This document shows, piece after piece, positions 47,913 to 59,375 of a stretch of DNA of 64,000 nucleotides (positions are counted from its first letter, which is position 1; each line of letters opens with the position of its first letter). A program made the position numbers and the translations under genes. The stretch comes from Omphiscola glabra (taxonomy: Eukaryota > Mollusca > Gastropoda > Lymnaeidae), in contig OZ024807.1 in NCBI GenBank assembly GCA_964017045.1, forward strand, positions 18,197,813 to 18,261,812. The letters run 5' to 3'. The notes below the pieces were generated by a model. It ran no database searches. It was not told the DNA's origin and worked only from the letters and a program-made list of their open reading frames with translations.

Positions 47913-48452
47913 GAATGCTAATGAAAACGTTTTGGCAAATCCCGCCATCAGTACAACAACAACAAAGAGTAGAAATTAAATTTACATTATATATATATAT
48001 ACACACATACATATTTATATTTATGATGCGTACGTTATTTACATATACGTTTACACTTGTATTATGCTTAACCATTATACATTTAAAGCTTAACATAAAT
48101 TGTTTTATTTAAATAAACTATTTGTGTCTCATTAATCTAGTTTATAGAATAGAGTTTTAAATCTGATCACACTTAACCTAATTGGTTTAGGTGATGGGAA
48201 GAGGGAGGGGGGGTTAAGATTATAAATAAGTTGGTTGTTAAATGATTGTAGAATTAATAGCATTTCTTTTCTATACACGTTCTCTTAAAGATGGGGGAAA
48301 AAATGAGATTTTGATCTTATTCTTTGGTTCAAAATGTTGAGAAGTGCCTACCGTGTAACAACCTGAAGCCTAATTATTTTAGATGGTGCCTTATCAAGTT
48401 TTCTGTTTTTGAATAGCGCTTGCTAGAGTTTTGTCCTCTCTGCTGCTTCGAG
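47913..48452. other. noncoding, nothing recognised
   Basis: A short (TA)n near 47990. No gene. Confidence 0.5.
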
Positions 48453-48712
48453 GTACGGGAGCAGTAGTCTGATGTCCGCTTGTGTTAAGACACGGAATCA
48501 GTAGTCTGATGTCCGCTTGTTTTAAGACACGGGAGCAGTAGTCTGATGTCCGCTTGTGTTAAGACACGGGAGCAGTAGTCTGATGTCCGCTTGTGTTAAG
48601 ACACGGGAGCAGTAGTCTGATGTCCGCTTGTGTTAAGACACGGGAGCAGTGAGTGGTCTGATGTCCGCTTGTGTTAGACACGGGAGCAGTAGTCTGATGT
48701 CTGCTTGTGTTA
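48453..48712. repeat. minisatellite, 37 bp unit, 7 copies
   Basis: The unit is cgggagcagtagtctgatgt + ccgcttgtgttaagaca. Confidence 0.94.
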
Positions 48713-49464
48713 AAAGAACCACCGTTCACATTAGTTAACGGACTTTGTTGTTGTTATTTTTTTTTTATAGTAATTAAACCAGATGTGATAGTATTTGCCC
48801 ATCGGAAGCGTGTGATTGGATCCAGCAATTTTCATCTGAGATTACCACCCGGCCATCTATTTGTGCCGTCTGACGTTTATTATGATGGACTTGCAGGACT
48901 GCTGGATTGGGCTGCTCGGGGAATCTATTTGCCTGGGGCACATATGTATAGTGTATGATAGGTCAGGTTGATGATGGAGAGGGGGAATGAACTTCTCGTA
49001 TGTGTGTGTGGGGGGGGGGGGTAAGCGCAGTGGAATTGGATGGATGATGTATGTGACCTAGTTATTGTACTAATGTGTACTCACGTTTGGCAAGGTCGTC
49101 GAACTTTGACCCCACATGGAAGACAAGATAATGGATGCCAGAGATAATTTTGGAGCTCCATTCTCGAAAATGTGCGTTTTAAAAATAAAACATTTTTTTC
49201 CCTTTCATTTTTGTTTTCAATTCTCAGAGATTTATGGGCTGACAATTTATCCAATTATCAGTTGCATTTAAATTTTAGCCTTAATGAAATTAATTTGTAT
49301 TCTTTAAAGAAAATTGTTTGGAGAAAATAAAACACAAATGAAATTAGTTACATGCCAGTCTTGGCTGTAGATTCCGACTTAACAACGGAGTTATCTTTCT
49401 GTAGTGACAATAGTTGATAGGCTTAAAATAATTTGGTGAATTTAAAGCATATTTGGATAACTAA
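48713..49464. other. noncoding; doubtful exon-like frame 48768..48958
   Basis: An acceptor-like ttattttttttttatag precedes a 61-codon frame (IKPDVIVFAHRKRVIG... to a stop). No family is recognised and no partner exon is seen. A G run lies at about 49009. Confidence 0.2.
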
Positions 49465-49860
49465 ATGAGAAGTAGATCTGTTAGGCTAGAGGCGGAGCAC
49501 TGGGTCAGAAGTAGATCTCGTAGAGTAGAGATGGTGCACTGGGAAAGAAGTAGATCTGTTAGGCTAGAGGTGGAGCACTAGGTCAGAAGTAGATCTGTTA
49601 GGCTAGAGGTGGAGCACTAGGTCAGAAGTAGATCTGTTAGGCTAGAGGTGTAGCACTGGGTCAGAACTATATCTGTTAGATTAGGGTGGAGCACTGAGTC
49701 AGAAGTAGATAAGTTAGACTAAAGATGGAACACTGGGTCAGAAGTAAATCTGTTAGGCTAAAGGTGGAGCACTTGGTCAGAACTATATTTATTAGACTAG
49801 AGGTGGAGCACTGGGTCAGAATAAGCTGTATTAGGCTAGCGGTGGAGCATTTAGTCACAT
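49465..49860. repeat. minisatellite, 39 bp unit, ~10 copies
   Basis: The unit is agaagtagatctgttaggct + agaggtggagcactgggtc. The right half is more diverged. Confidence 0.93.
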
Positions 49861-49964
49861 TTTAATATCAAGTTCAAAATGTGAGCTCAAAGTTAAATTT
49901 CGCACCAACTTTTGAGTTGTAACATGATGTTAAAACTTTTACACTAGTTCCAATTGTAAGCACT

Positions 49965-50345
49965 TCGTCAAAATATGACACTAGCTCTCAATTGTAGCAT
50001 TTCGACAAAAATGAAACTCTTCCTGAATTTGATCATTTAGTCAAAATATGACACTAGCTCTCAGTTGTAGCATTTCGACAAAAATGAAACTCTTCCTGAA
50101 TTTGATCATTTAGTCAAAATATGACACTAGCTCACAGTTGTAGCATTTCGACAAAAATGAAACTCTTCCTGAATTTGATCATTTAGTCAAAATATGACAC
50201 TAGCTCTCAGTTGTAGCATTTCGACAAAAATGAAACTCTTCCTGAATTTGATCATTCAGTCAAAATATGACACTAGCTCTCAGTTGTAGCATTTCGACAA
50301 AAATGAAACTCTTCCTGAATTTGATCATTTAGTCAAAATATGACA
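49965..50345. repeat. minisatellite, 73 bp unit, 5 copies
   Basis: The unit holds tcaaaatatgacactagctc and atttcgacaaaaatgaaact, and copies are nearly identical. Confidence 0.95.
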
Positions 50346-50669
50346 CTTGTTCTGCCTCAATGTGTGGTGGAAATTTCTATTACATTTATAGAAGCTTTTA
50401 AAACATGAAAATTAGTTGAACTTGTTTGTTGATCTTTCGTGGGTGGATTCCTGTTTTTTTTTTTTTTTAGATCTGCTGGTGACATCTTCGTATACAAGTG
50501 TAAATCTATTTACTCCGGATGATACAAGGAAAACAAATTAATATGAAGTGATTGAATGAATTACTCCGGTTATATGACATTATAAGACATAACATATCGT
50601 CTCCAAAAAAAAAACCAAACGTGTTACGATTCTATTTACTTGTTTAGCCGTAAGATGTTTTCTTCTTGT

Positions 50670-50765
50670 CTTGATGGACGTTTTGTGTTACTGTTGATGG
50701 ACGTTTTGTGTTACTGTTGATGGACGTTTTGTGTTACTGTTGATGGACGTTTTGTGTTACTGTTT
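50670..50765. repeat. 23 bp tandem repeat, 4 copies
   Basis: The unit is tgatggacgttttgtgttac + tgt. Confidence 0.95.
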
Positions 50766-51929
50766 CTTTAATAAACTCTTTTATTGTCCAGCGAGACCAG
50801 GGACGGCCCCAATCAAAAGGACTCAAAGCTAGAGTTTCCCGATCAAAGAGAAACTTCGGAAGCCAAGTCCTCGGTCGATTCATACAATGGAATTAGTTTG
50901 TTGAAACGTTTTCTGTCCTAATTTAAAGCTATTGTAATATAAAAACAAAAAAACAAACACCCACCAACATAACAGTTGATATGAGGGAGACTTTAAAGGA
51001 GATGATCAAAGTGAGATTCAAATATCTTGAAGAATTAAATACTAGACTTCTCGTATAGCAATATATGTTATCAAAATTAAAACTTTGCGAAAGACAACAT
51101 TGAACCCTCCTCCACACCTTGTTATCTCATATTTTAAGCTGGTCCTTAAGGTTGATGTGTCTCTATTAGCAAAGCTTGTTTTATCTCATATAGATCACCT
51201 TTAGGCAAATGTAATCATGAGAATAGACAACAAAAAACTAAATAATATCGAAATGTGTTGCTCTTGACGAGTTAAAATGACCAACCCCCCAACCACCCAC
51301 CCCCCAAATAAAGGAGCAACAACAAAAATAACAACTCGTAAACAAAATAACATTAGCTTTGACGTCATCAACACTGCCATAAATGTCCTAATTAACTGGA
51401 GAGACACGTGATCATTGGCTAATCCAGCTCTTATTGCCTGGCAGAAATTAATTACCCTTCTGGAGATTTGGATTCAAACAACGCTAAAACAAACCACAAT
51501 GAGATAGATTGAAACAAGAGAAAAGGATTAGAATAGAGTAGACTCATTAAATACACCAGCTCAACAGTGTGTTTCGATATTATTTGGTTTTCCAAGGACA
51601 CCCACTACAAACTGCCCATCATTTTGGAAGTAGAGCAACTCGAATAATACACTCAGAAGCAGTGGAATATGTTGATTTAAACTTTTGAAGAAGTTACGAA
51701 TAAATAAATGTAAAAAATAATTTATTTGTTATAACTTTTATTGTTAAATTTTACCGACGCTATTTTAATTTAGCCGTTTTTATTTATAGGTGTATTTTGC
51801 TAAATTTGGTTTTTACGCATAGTTTGATTTGTATTTATACGTTTAGTTTTTTGGTATAGTTCGGTTTATATGTATGATTTGGTTTGGGTATCACATTCAA
51901 CTCCTTATATCAATGAGATTTGTTGTGTC
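50766..51929. other. noncoding; 51355..51480 possible regulatory element
   Basis: The part near 51355..51480 is complex, repeat-free and has several homeodomain-type TAATTA sites (ctaattaactgg, aaattaattaccc). No gene. Confidence 0.3.
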
Positions 51930-52250
51930 TTGGATGTTGGTAGTCACCTTTGTAGTAATGAGAGTAGTTGGGATGTTGGTAGTCACCTCTGTCGTAATGA
52001 GAGTAGTTGGGATGTTGGTAGTCACCTTTGTCGTAATGAGAGTTGTTGGGATGTTGGTAGTCACCTTTGTCGTAATGAGAGTATTTGGGATGTTGGTAGT
52101 CACCTCTGTCGTAATGAGAGTATTTGGGATGTTGGTAGACACCTTTGTCGTAATGAGAGTTGTTCGGATGTTGGTAGTCACCTCTGTCGTAATGAGAGTT
52201 GTTCGGATGTTGGTAGTCACCTTTGTCGTAATGAGAGTATTTGTGTCCTG
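51930..52250. repeat. minisatellite, 39 bp unit, ~8 copies
   Basis: The unit is ggatgttggtagtcacctct + gtcgtaatgagagtagttg. The period equals 13 codons, so four long frames stay open on both strands (for example WDVGSHLCRNESC repeats). No evidence of a gene around it. Confidence 0.94.
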
Positions 52251-53379
52251 GATGTTTCATGGACATTTTGGAATTGAAAATCGAGCAGAAGTTCGTGGCA
52301 TTTCATGCAACACTTTTGTTTAAGAAGTGTTTTTAACAACTGTGTGTTTAATAACTGTTTTGTGATTAACAACAGTGTGTTTAAAAACAGTGCGCTTAAC
52401 AACTGTGTGTTAACTATATTATGTTTAACAAGAACGCAGTCCAAATTCCCCAATTTTAAACATCAAATTGAAACTTGTCAACCTAGTATTGCAACTATAT
52501 TCTTGTTTATTTTCTGTCGTGCCACTGACTCTAAGCAATGAAATGCTATTTGCGGCGTGTTGCATTGTGCTGGCTGGCCCTAAGTCTTATGTCCTTGAAA
52601 TCCTGCCCTGGGTGATGTGCGGCCTAACTTTTGTGAACTTAACAATGTCAAGTTGACACGAGGCAAAACAGATTTTGAAAGATACCGATATAAAAAGTTC
52701 TCAAAGTACTCGAACAATTTTAATTTCGAAGAGTACTTTTGTCTTTCTATTTTTATCTAATCTTACTGACCACTTGACAGTGAATAAATTTAAAAAAAAA
52801 AAATATATATCTTTAGATATCGATAACTTTTTACCACTTTAGTTGTCAAAATAATGTTTTTATCGTGTAAGAACTCAACATAAAATATTAATGCAGAAGA
52901 GAAAATATGTTTTGGGAAATGATAAACTTAGAGAAAAGATAGGAGGAATTTAAAAAAAAAAAAATAAAAAAAATAAAAAATAAAAAATAAAAACCAAAGT
53001 AACTTTATGTATTAAGGAAGGTTGTTAGTATTGTAATGACATTTATTATTGTCTGAAAAGCACATTATTAATTTTTAAAGAGAAAAAAAAAATCTTGTTT
53101 TTTGTCTTGAAGATGTGCCTTATATTCCCTTACGTAACGAGGCCCTTATATATAGGTTGGTAACGAATGGGCGTCAACAAATAGAATCGAGAAGGTCGAT
53201 ATTTCCTCGGGTAAGTCTGTGCCAAGGAGCAGCAGATCACAGATGACAATGTACCAAGTGAATATGAGAGAATGTCCAGATGTAATTGGAAGATGGCTCC
53301 GTCATAGATAGGACCCGGTCGTCAATCATAGCTCACAGAGAAAATAGGATTACGGTCCCTGATAGCGGTGTCCTGGGGT
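52251..53379. other. noncoding, nothing recognised
   Basis: Short taacaactgtgtgttta-type repeats at about 52330..52430 and A-rich runs near 52960. Confidence 0.5.
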
Positions 53380-54190
53380 CTAATGGAGAGTGATGGGAAC
53401 ATGGTGGATTTGTTCGATTACGTGGATTATATGGATGCACAGGGGTGGCATAGGGTGGATGGGAATAAGGTGGATTACATGGATGTATACAGAGTGTAAG
53501 GTAGTTGATGGGCACATTGTTGTATTATATGGATAAATAGGGTGTTAGATGTTGGATTTGTTGATACTACATGGATGAAAGAAGGTGTTTGCTGGTGGAG
53601 GGAGATATGGTTGAATCGGGGGATGACATGGATATATAAGGATGTCAGATTGTTGATAACGTGTTGAATGACGTGAGTGTATCCGGGTGTTAGATTGTGG
53701 GCTGGATCATGATGCGGATTTGTTGGATGACATTGACGACGGTCCGTGTTAGGCTAAAGGAAATACGGTGGATGTGGTTGTTTACATTGTTATAAGGGGT
53801 ACTGAGCAGTGGATAGCACATGGCGACATTGTTGGATTACACTTAGATGTTGGATGGGGATATGTTGTGTTACTTGGTGGATGGGAACATTGTAGATTTG
53901 TTTCACTTCATGAATATATCGGGGAGTTTGATTGGGATATTGACATATTGTGTTATATATATATATTAAATATACAGTAAAACTATGTGGTGGATGGGAA
54001 CATTTTATGTTTAATTCATTACATAGATATATGGGAGAGTTATTTGGTTATAAGGAACAAGGGAACAATTTTAGACAACATGGATATATTTATGGGTGTT
54101 AGGTGTATTCAATCCATGGATATGTTCAATCACATTGCCACGTTGATTTTAGAGTGGTGTATAGGAATGTTGTAGATGGGGTCTAATGTT
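53380..54190. repeat. old, degenerate tandem repeat
   Basis: Recurring ggatgggaacattgtggatt and ttacatggatgtata blocks at irregular spacing suggest a strongly diverged minisatellite. Confidence 0.6.
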
Positions 54191-54299
54191 GTAGATACTT
54201 GTTAATAGTTGTACAGTAGAATCCAACTACAACATAATAATTGTGGTCTATAATCTCGGAACGCGTCAAAAATGGGTTTTAGAATATCCCGTGCAAAGA

Positions 54300-54350
54300 T
54301 CGTCGTCGTCGTTGTAGTCGTTGTAGTCGTCGTCGTCGATGTTGTTGTTT
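54300..54350. repeat. (GTC/GTT)n trinucleotide repeat
   Basis: An imperfect run of cgtcgtcgtcgttgtagtcg type. Confidence 0.85.
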
Positions 54351-54729
54351 AAAGTGTCAAGATTTGTTTAATATCTATTAGTTAGTGAGCTATGTACTGT
54401 TGCAGTTGGAATAGTTGATTTGTAACAGTGTGTTTTGTACTCTTTTTTTTCCTCGTATTTTGAAAAATAAAATATGCACAGAAGAAACATCGTGACCCAT
54501 GCAAAGCTCGCGTCTCTCCAACTTGGTGGTACTGCACGATTTTACAGAATAAACGTGTTGTAGGGAGGGAAATTTGGTGAATTCGATGGATTTATAAGAT
54601 ATATGTGCAAGTAGGGCTACTTTGTAGATGTTATGAATGCTTTTTGTCTGATATAATGACAACGAGCCACCTGCAGCTCTATTTCCTAAAAAAAGACAAC
54701 TTCAACTTAATAGGTTAACAAAATGTTTA

Positions 54730-55126
54730 GAGTGAGAGTGAACGAAATGGATATCAGGCAGCGTCTGAGAGTTTGTTGTATGAAAGCAAGAATTTTGACA
54801 GGAGACCGCCTTAACAACTAATGCACGGTGAACTACCCAAAAGGTAACACTCAGCTGGTGGACAGAAGAAGTTTCAAAGGTTGCCAAAAATTGTCCATCA
54901 ACTCCATTGGACATCGGCTTAAGCACATCAGAAACAATTGCCTTGGATCACACAAGCCTGCTCACGCCCAAATGAAAGCGTTCAGCAAGGACCACAAGAA
55001 TTGTTTTCAATCCCACTACGTCGACACGTTTGTCCTGTATGCGGGCAAGCTTTCCAGGAACACACAGGACATCAGTGGGTTCACTGCGGTCATGCTGGAA
55101 TGCGAATGACGAGCAACGTGTCATAA
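54730..55126 (+). pseudogene. 3' end of a second CR1/Jockey-like LINE, degraded
   Basis: The frame MHGELPKGNTQLVDRRSFKG then CQKLSINSIG matches the 'YGEL-KGKR--G-QKKRFKD-LK-SLK' segment of the reverse-transcriptase ORF end. After a frameshift, a C-terminal zinc finger HVCPVCGQAFQEHTGHQWVH follows. The upstream gacaggagaccgccttaaca fits the 'R--D-RL-K' part with a stop. It differs strongly from the LINE at 27095..27530. Confidence 0.7.
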
Positions 55127-55457
55127 CAAAACATTCATCTTTCAAAATGTTCAAATCATTCAAATGTTAAAGTTCTCTAGAAATAAAATAGTTTAATTAT
55201 TGAACATTGTGAATCACATTTTTTACACTGTTTTTAAGTACATTTTAACCTTGTGTCATTACATGTAATATATATATAATATTTTATTTAAAAAAATTAT
55301 TATTATAATGAAGCTTTGAAACAATGATTAAACATTTGATTCGTTAACTCATCAGTCAAAAGATCGAAAAATTAGCTGGAGAGGGATAAAAAAAATATTT
55401 TCAGAGCCAAATTTCTTTTCAAGAAATTTAATTTTCTGAGTCAAAACCTATTTAGTC

Positions 55458-55504
55458 ACTAAAGAGACGCAAGCGGCTCACGAGCCGCTGTTTACCGACC
55501 ACTG
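55458..55504. mobile_element. hAT terminal fragment
   Basis: Reverse-complemented it reads cagtggtcggtaaacagcgg ctcgtgagccgc..., the usual end of a hAT group with the 'gcggctcgcgagccgc' near-palindrome. The other end was not found. Confidence 0.5.
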
Positions 55505-56199
55505 GTCTAGTACCACGAATCCGTTCTGTATAATTTGACCCTTTCGGTTCACCATACTCGAGCCTCCTAGCGCTAAACGCCGATGTAAAATTACGAGAGT
55601 CGAGTGTCCCCAGGATTGTGAGCTCGTTACAGAACTCCCTGAGAGTCGAGGTGTCTTCTGGCATAAGCCTTGCATCAGTTGGACTTTAGAGACTTGATAA
55701 CGGAAAAAAAAATGTGGTGGACAAAAACTTTTGGAGATGTTCAAGCTGACTGGACGTGTTTCATTCTGTGATATTTTGATCGATTATTGAAAGGTGTGTT
55801 AAAAATCTGGATATCAAATATTGAAAAGTGTGTTTAAATGGTCGATGTCAAATGTTGAGAAAATGTGATTTAATGGTTGATATATCAACGATTAAGTTTC
55901 ACGTCGAGATACAATGTGTGAATTAAAAAAAATGAAGTTGGGTTTGGAAAAAGCAGGGGATGGGGGAGCTAACGATGACGTGAAAAGTTTTTTTTTATTA
56001 AATATTTTAACGTAAGCTTTTCTCTACATTAAAAAACAATAAAACAACAATAAAATATACCAATAAGACCAGGATCTTCAAGTGGTCAGTTCAAGAAAAT
56101 GTATTGACCATTATGGCGGTGAGATATAGTTGAAATAAAAAACGTAACAAAATATAATATATTTTTTAAGAGTTTGCATAAAGTAGGTTTATATGGTTA
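55505..56199. other. noncoding, nothing recognised
   Basis: AT-rich sequence without repeats or exons. Confidence 0.5.
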
Positions 56200-56487
56200 C
56201 CGGAAATTTGATCGAAAGAAATTTCGTCGACGGAAAATTGATCGACGGTAATTTGATCGAACTGAAATTTGGTCGAATCTTTATTTCAGTCCAGACGTTA
56301 AAATTTTCGTCAAATTTCTTTTTGAACGCACTATACTATACAGTAAAACAAAATAATTCGTTCAAAAAGAAATTTCACGCAAAATTTTAACGTATAAATT
56401 AAAAAAACGATTCGAACAAATTTCCGTTCGATCAAATTTCCGTCGATTATTTTCCGTCGACCAAATTTCTTTCGATCAAATTTCCGG
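56200..56487. mobile_element. fold-back MITE, family M1, copy 1
   Basis: The left arm starts ccggaaatttgatcgaaaga and the right arm is its reverse complement over roughly 75 bp, with nested gatcgaaatt/cgtcgac motifs. The right flank atacg is shared with copy 2 and probably belongs to the element. Confidence 0.85.
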
Positions 56488-57019
56488 ATACGGGTTTATA
56501 TATATAACGACATATAAATAAATTATTTAATTAATACATCGCATTAAAATAACCTCTGTTATGTTCAAAGTAATGTTGGTTAATTAATAATAACTGATAC
56601 ATTAGGCAATGTGTTTTGTTGCTATTTGATGCGTTCATTATGTCAGACCAGCTACTTTTACTATTGCGTTGTTCTTTCTCTTGCTTCGAAATTTTCAAAT
56701 TACTTTGACATTAACTAAGGCCATAATTTGATGCGCATTTCTTGGATAACTACCAGATGCGCTCATGTGATCAAGTGATAACTTTAAAAATTAACAACGT
56801 TCATGATTAAATGTGCACATTTTTAAAAAATGTGTTTATTAAACTGAAAAATTCCTGCTTGGGCAAAATCTTGGTTGGATCTCTACAAAGCTTAAAATAT
56901 TTGTTCAGATTCTATTCTGACAACACATTTCAAAAACATTGGACATTTTAGAGAGATATTTTATGTATGGTTTTTAATAACAAGGTATATAATTATTTGC
57001 AGAGATAAACAGACAAACT

Positions 57020-57185
57020 TACGCTATGGCAATATACCCCAATGATACTTGTAAGATAGGCAAAATACCCCACTGATACCTCGAAGATAGACAATATACC
57101 CCACTGATACTCGTAACATAGACAATACACCCCACTGATACTTGCAAAATAGGCAATATACCGCATAGATACTTGTAGAAGGCAA
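57020..57185. repeat. about 33 bp tandem repeat, 5 copies
   Basis: The unit is gatacttgtaagataggcaa + tataccccact. Confidence 0.88.
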
Positions 57186-57405
57186 GTAAATGATTCAACT
57201 GGGTTATTTAACTCTTTACGGCCCATATGGATACAATTTAGGAAGACCGCGTATCCCAGGCTTAATCAGCTTCGTGGACTCGAACATATTAGAGGATAAT
57301 AAGGTACACCAGTTACTGAATGGGGAATCTTCTCAAACAGCGCTCAAATCGATCGCTATATGTCACGTGCCATAAATGTAGATTACAATCTATTACTTAT
57401 TTCAG

Positions 57406-58127
57406 AGACTTGTGTTCTATTCCAATTCACTGCGGTGACACAAACCCGAGGTAAATAAAAAAATAAATAAAAAAACTACTGGCACCGTTGTTTGACATGG
57501 ATTAATTTCTTTTGTAAGTATCTCTGTGACCGGAGCAAGATCAAACACCAGCATTACAGAGCAAACTATGAGTATCTCAATTAAAAATACATTATAGCTT
57601 ATTTGTATCTATAAAATAAACTTGATTACCGGATTTTTGATCGAAAGAAATTTCATCGACGGAAAATTGATCGACTGTAACTATATAGTAAAACAAAATA
57701 ATGCGTTCAAAAAGAAATTTGACGCAAACTTTTAACGTATAAACTAAAAAAACGATTCGACCAAATTTCCGTTCGATCAAATTTCCGTCGATCAATTTTC
57801 CGTCGACCAAATTTCTTTCGATCAAATTTCCGGATACGAATAAACTTGTCTCATCTTCAAAAAAAAAAAAAAAAATACATGAACAAAAGTTTTATCAGAA
57901 TTATCAATTTCTCTATTTCTACAAATTACAAATACTTGACAGAGTGTCACGACACTGCCTGCAGCACCAATGTTTGGGGACAACTGTATCAGAATTCAAT
58001 AAAAATAAAACTATATTTCACTGTGACTAACCAGCGAAATCGATATAACTGTGCTTTGCAACTGAAAATCGGAGACGTCATCATAATCTGGATGTACTTA
58101 AAATGTTCGTCTCCGGGAGCTGGTTAA
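57406..58127 (+). CDS. weak two-exon candidate (57406..57450, 57943..58127)
   Basis: The acceptor ttacttatttcag ends at 57405 and the donor gag|gtaaat follows 57450. The second exon begins after acttgacag (57942). Phases match (1 base + 2 bases), giving TCVLFQFTAVTQTR|E|CHDTACS... and on to a stop at 58125..58127. The peptide is Cys-containing but not a family I know, and the intron holds MITE copy 2. It could be chance. Confidence 0.2.
57629..57833. mobile_element. fold-back MITE, family M1, copy 2 (internally deleted)
   Basis: The right arm is nearly identical to copy 1 at 56200..56487, and both share the left start ttaccgga. The left arm is cut after gatcgactgtaa and joins directly to the central acaaaataatgcgttcaaaa part. 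Confidence 0.85.
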
Positions 58128-58189
58128 TTGGATGACTGTGTCAGTCTTTTTACTGAGGTGTATTTAGTTATAAGCAGAGTAGCAAAGAT

Positions 58190-58370
58190 ACATATTGGAG
58201 GTTGTGATAGAGGTCGTGATAGAGGTCATGACAGAGGTCGTGATCGAGGTCATAATTGAGGGCACGATGGAAGTCATGATAGAGATCGTGATAGAAGGCA
58301 TAATAGAGGGCACGATAAAAAGTCATTATGGAGATCGTGATAGAGGGCATAATAGAGGTCATAATAGAAC
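58190..58370. repeat. 12 bp tandem repeat, ~15 copies
   Basis: The unit is gataga(g)gtc(g/a)t. The period is a multiple of 3, so both strands stay open. Confidence 0.9.
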
Positions 58371-59029
58371 TGTTGGTAACCTGGTCTAGAAACCTTATCC
58401 CCCCTCCTAGTTACCCCTCTTAGGCATGATTGTCCTTGATATTCCGACATATCTTAGAGAAAAAACATAGAAAACAAGAACAACACATACATGATAGAGC
58501 CATGAGACACACACATATTGACGCCATGGGCATGCTCATTTCTTTACAACTATGACAAAAGAAATGTAGTAAGAAAACCTGTTAGAAAATTTGGTTACGG
58601 TCGATAGATATTTTTTTTAAAATATTTAATAAAGGAATGAATATAAACATATATTAATATGTATTGCACTTTTTCTCCACACAATCATTGTTTTGTTTCA
58701 ATATCTCAATACCTTTTTTTAAAAAAAAAATGTATTTTAATTGTTTTTGCTTTTATTTTCGAGATAGTATTTTGTCATTTGATACATTTGAAAACCATAA
58801 AATAACATACGATGTGCTGGTGAGGACTTCCACTACACTATTAAAGCAACACGTTCTTTATTTATCTCTAGCTAAGTGAAACACTTAACTCTAGAGAGAA
58901 GTGACGTGATATTAAGAGTTATGTTCACCGCTTAGAATGTGATACATTTAATGGAACGATCACATTTTTGGTGTAGTGGTCAGTGCCTGAAAATGTAAGG
59001 ACGGGAATGAGCCTGGGGCCACCACAACT
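58371..59029. other. noncoding, upstream of the signal-peptide exon
   Basis: AT-rich. It may hold the promoter of the gene starting at 59030. The segment 58965..59029 is more GC-rich and could be 5' UTR. Confidence 0.4.
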
Positions 59030-59150
59030 ATGACCATCTTTGCCGACCTGCAGTTTTCAATGCTGAGGATTTTAGCTGTGCGCGCCTTGTTCTTTTTGGG
59101 AGTTTGTGTGGCTGCCTTCGTGGATTCCGTCGGCTTAAAGGACGGAGGTG
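59030..59150 (+). CDS. first coding exon of a secreted or membrane protein
   Basis: ATG at 59030 opens MTIFADLQFS, and a second ATG (codon 11) starts MLRILAVRALFFLGVCVAAF followed by VDSVGLKDGG. This is a classic signal peptide: a positive n-region with two Arg, a 12-residue hydrophobic core, and a small-residue cleavage region near AAFVDS. The exon ends at 59150 in phase 1 before a strong donor gtgagtac. Codon 11 is the more likely start for a signal peptide. The next exon was not found in the remaining 5 kb, so the intron is probably long. A (TA)n at 59333..59371 lies inside it. The product is not identified. Confidence 0.6.
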
Positions 59151-59329
59151 GTGAGTACATACTATTAAATAAATATTCTTTCGTTGCCCTCCTGGATACT
59201 ACTTTTCAGCAAAGTGCTAGTTTTTTAATTTTTATTTTGTTTTTTTTCTGTTTGTTCGCTGGCGATGGCTTCCTGCCCACACGTTCATTTTTTGTGTTGC
59301 ATTTATTATTTTTAGGTTTACTCATTCCA

Positions 59330-59375
<46 letters not shown>

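Noticed and set aside
48768..48958. Exon coding IKPDVIVFAHRKRVIG...
   Set aside because: One acceptor-like site but no partner exon, no known domain and a stop after 61 codons.
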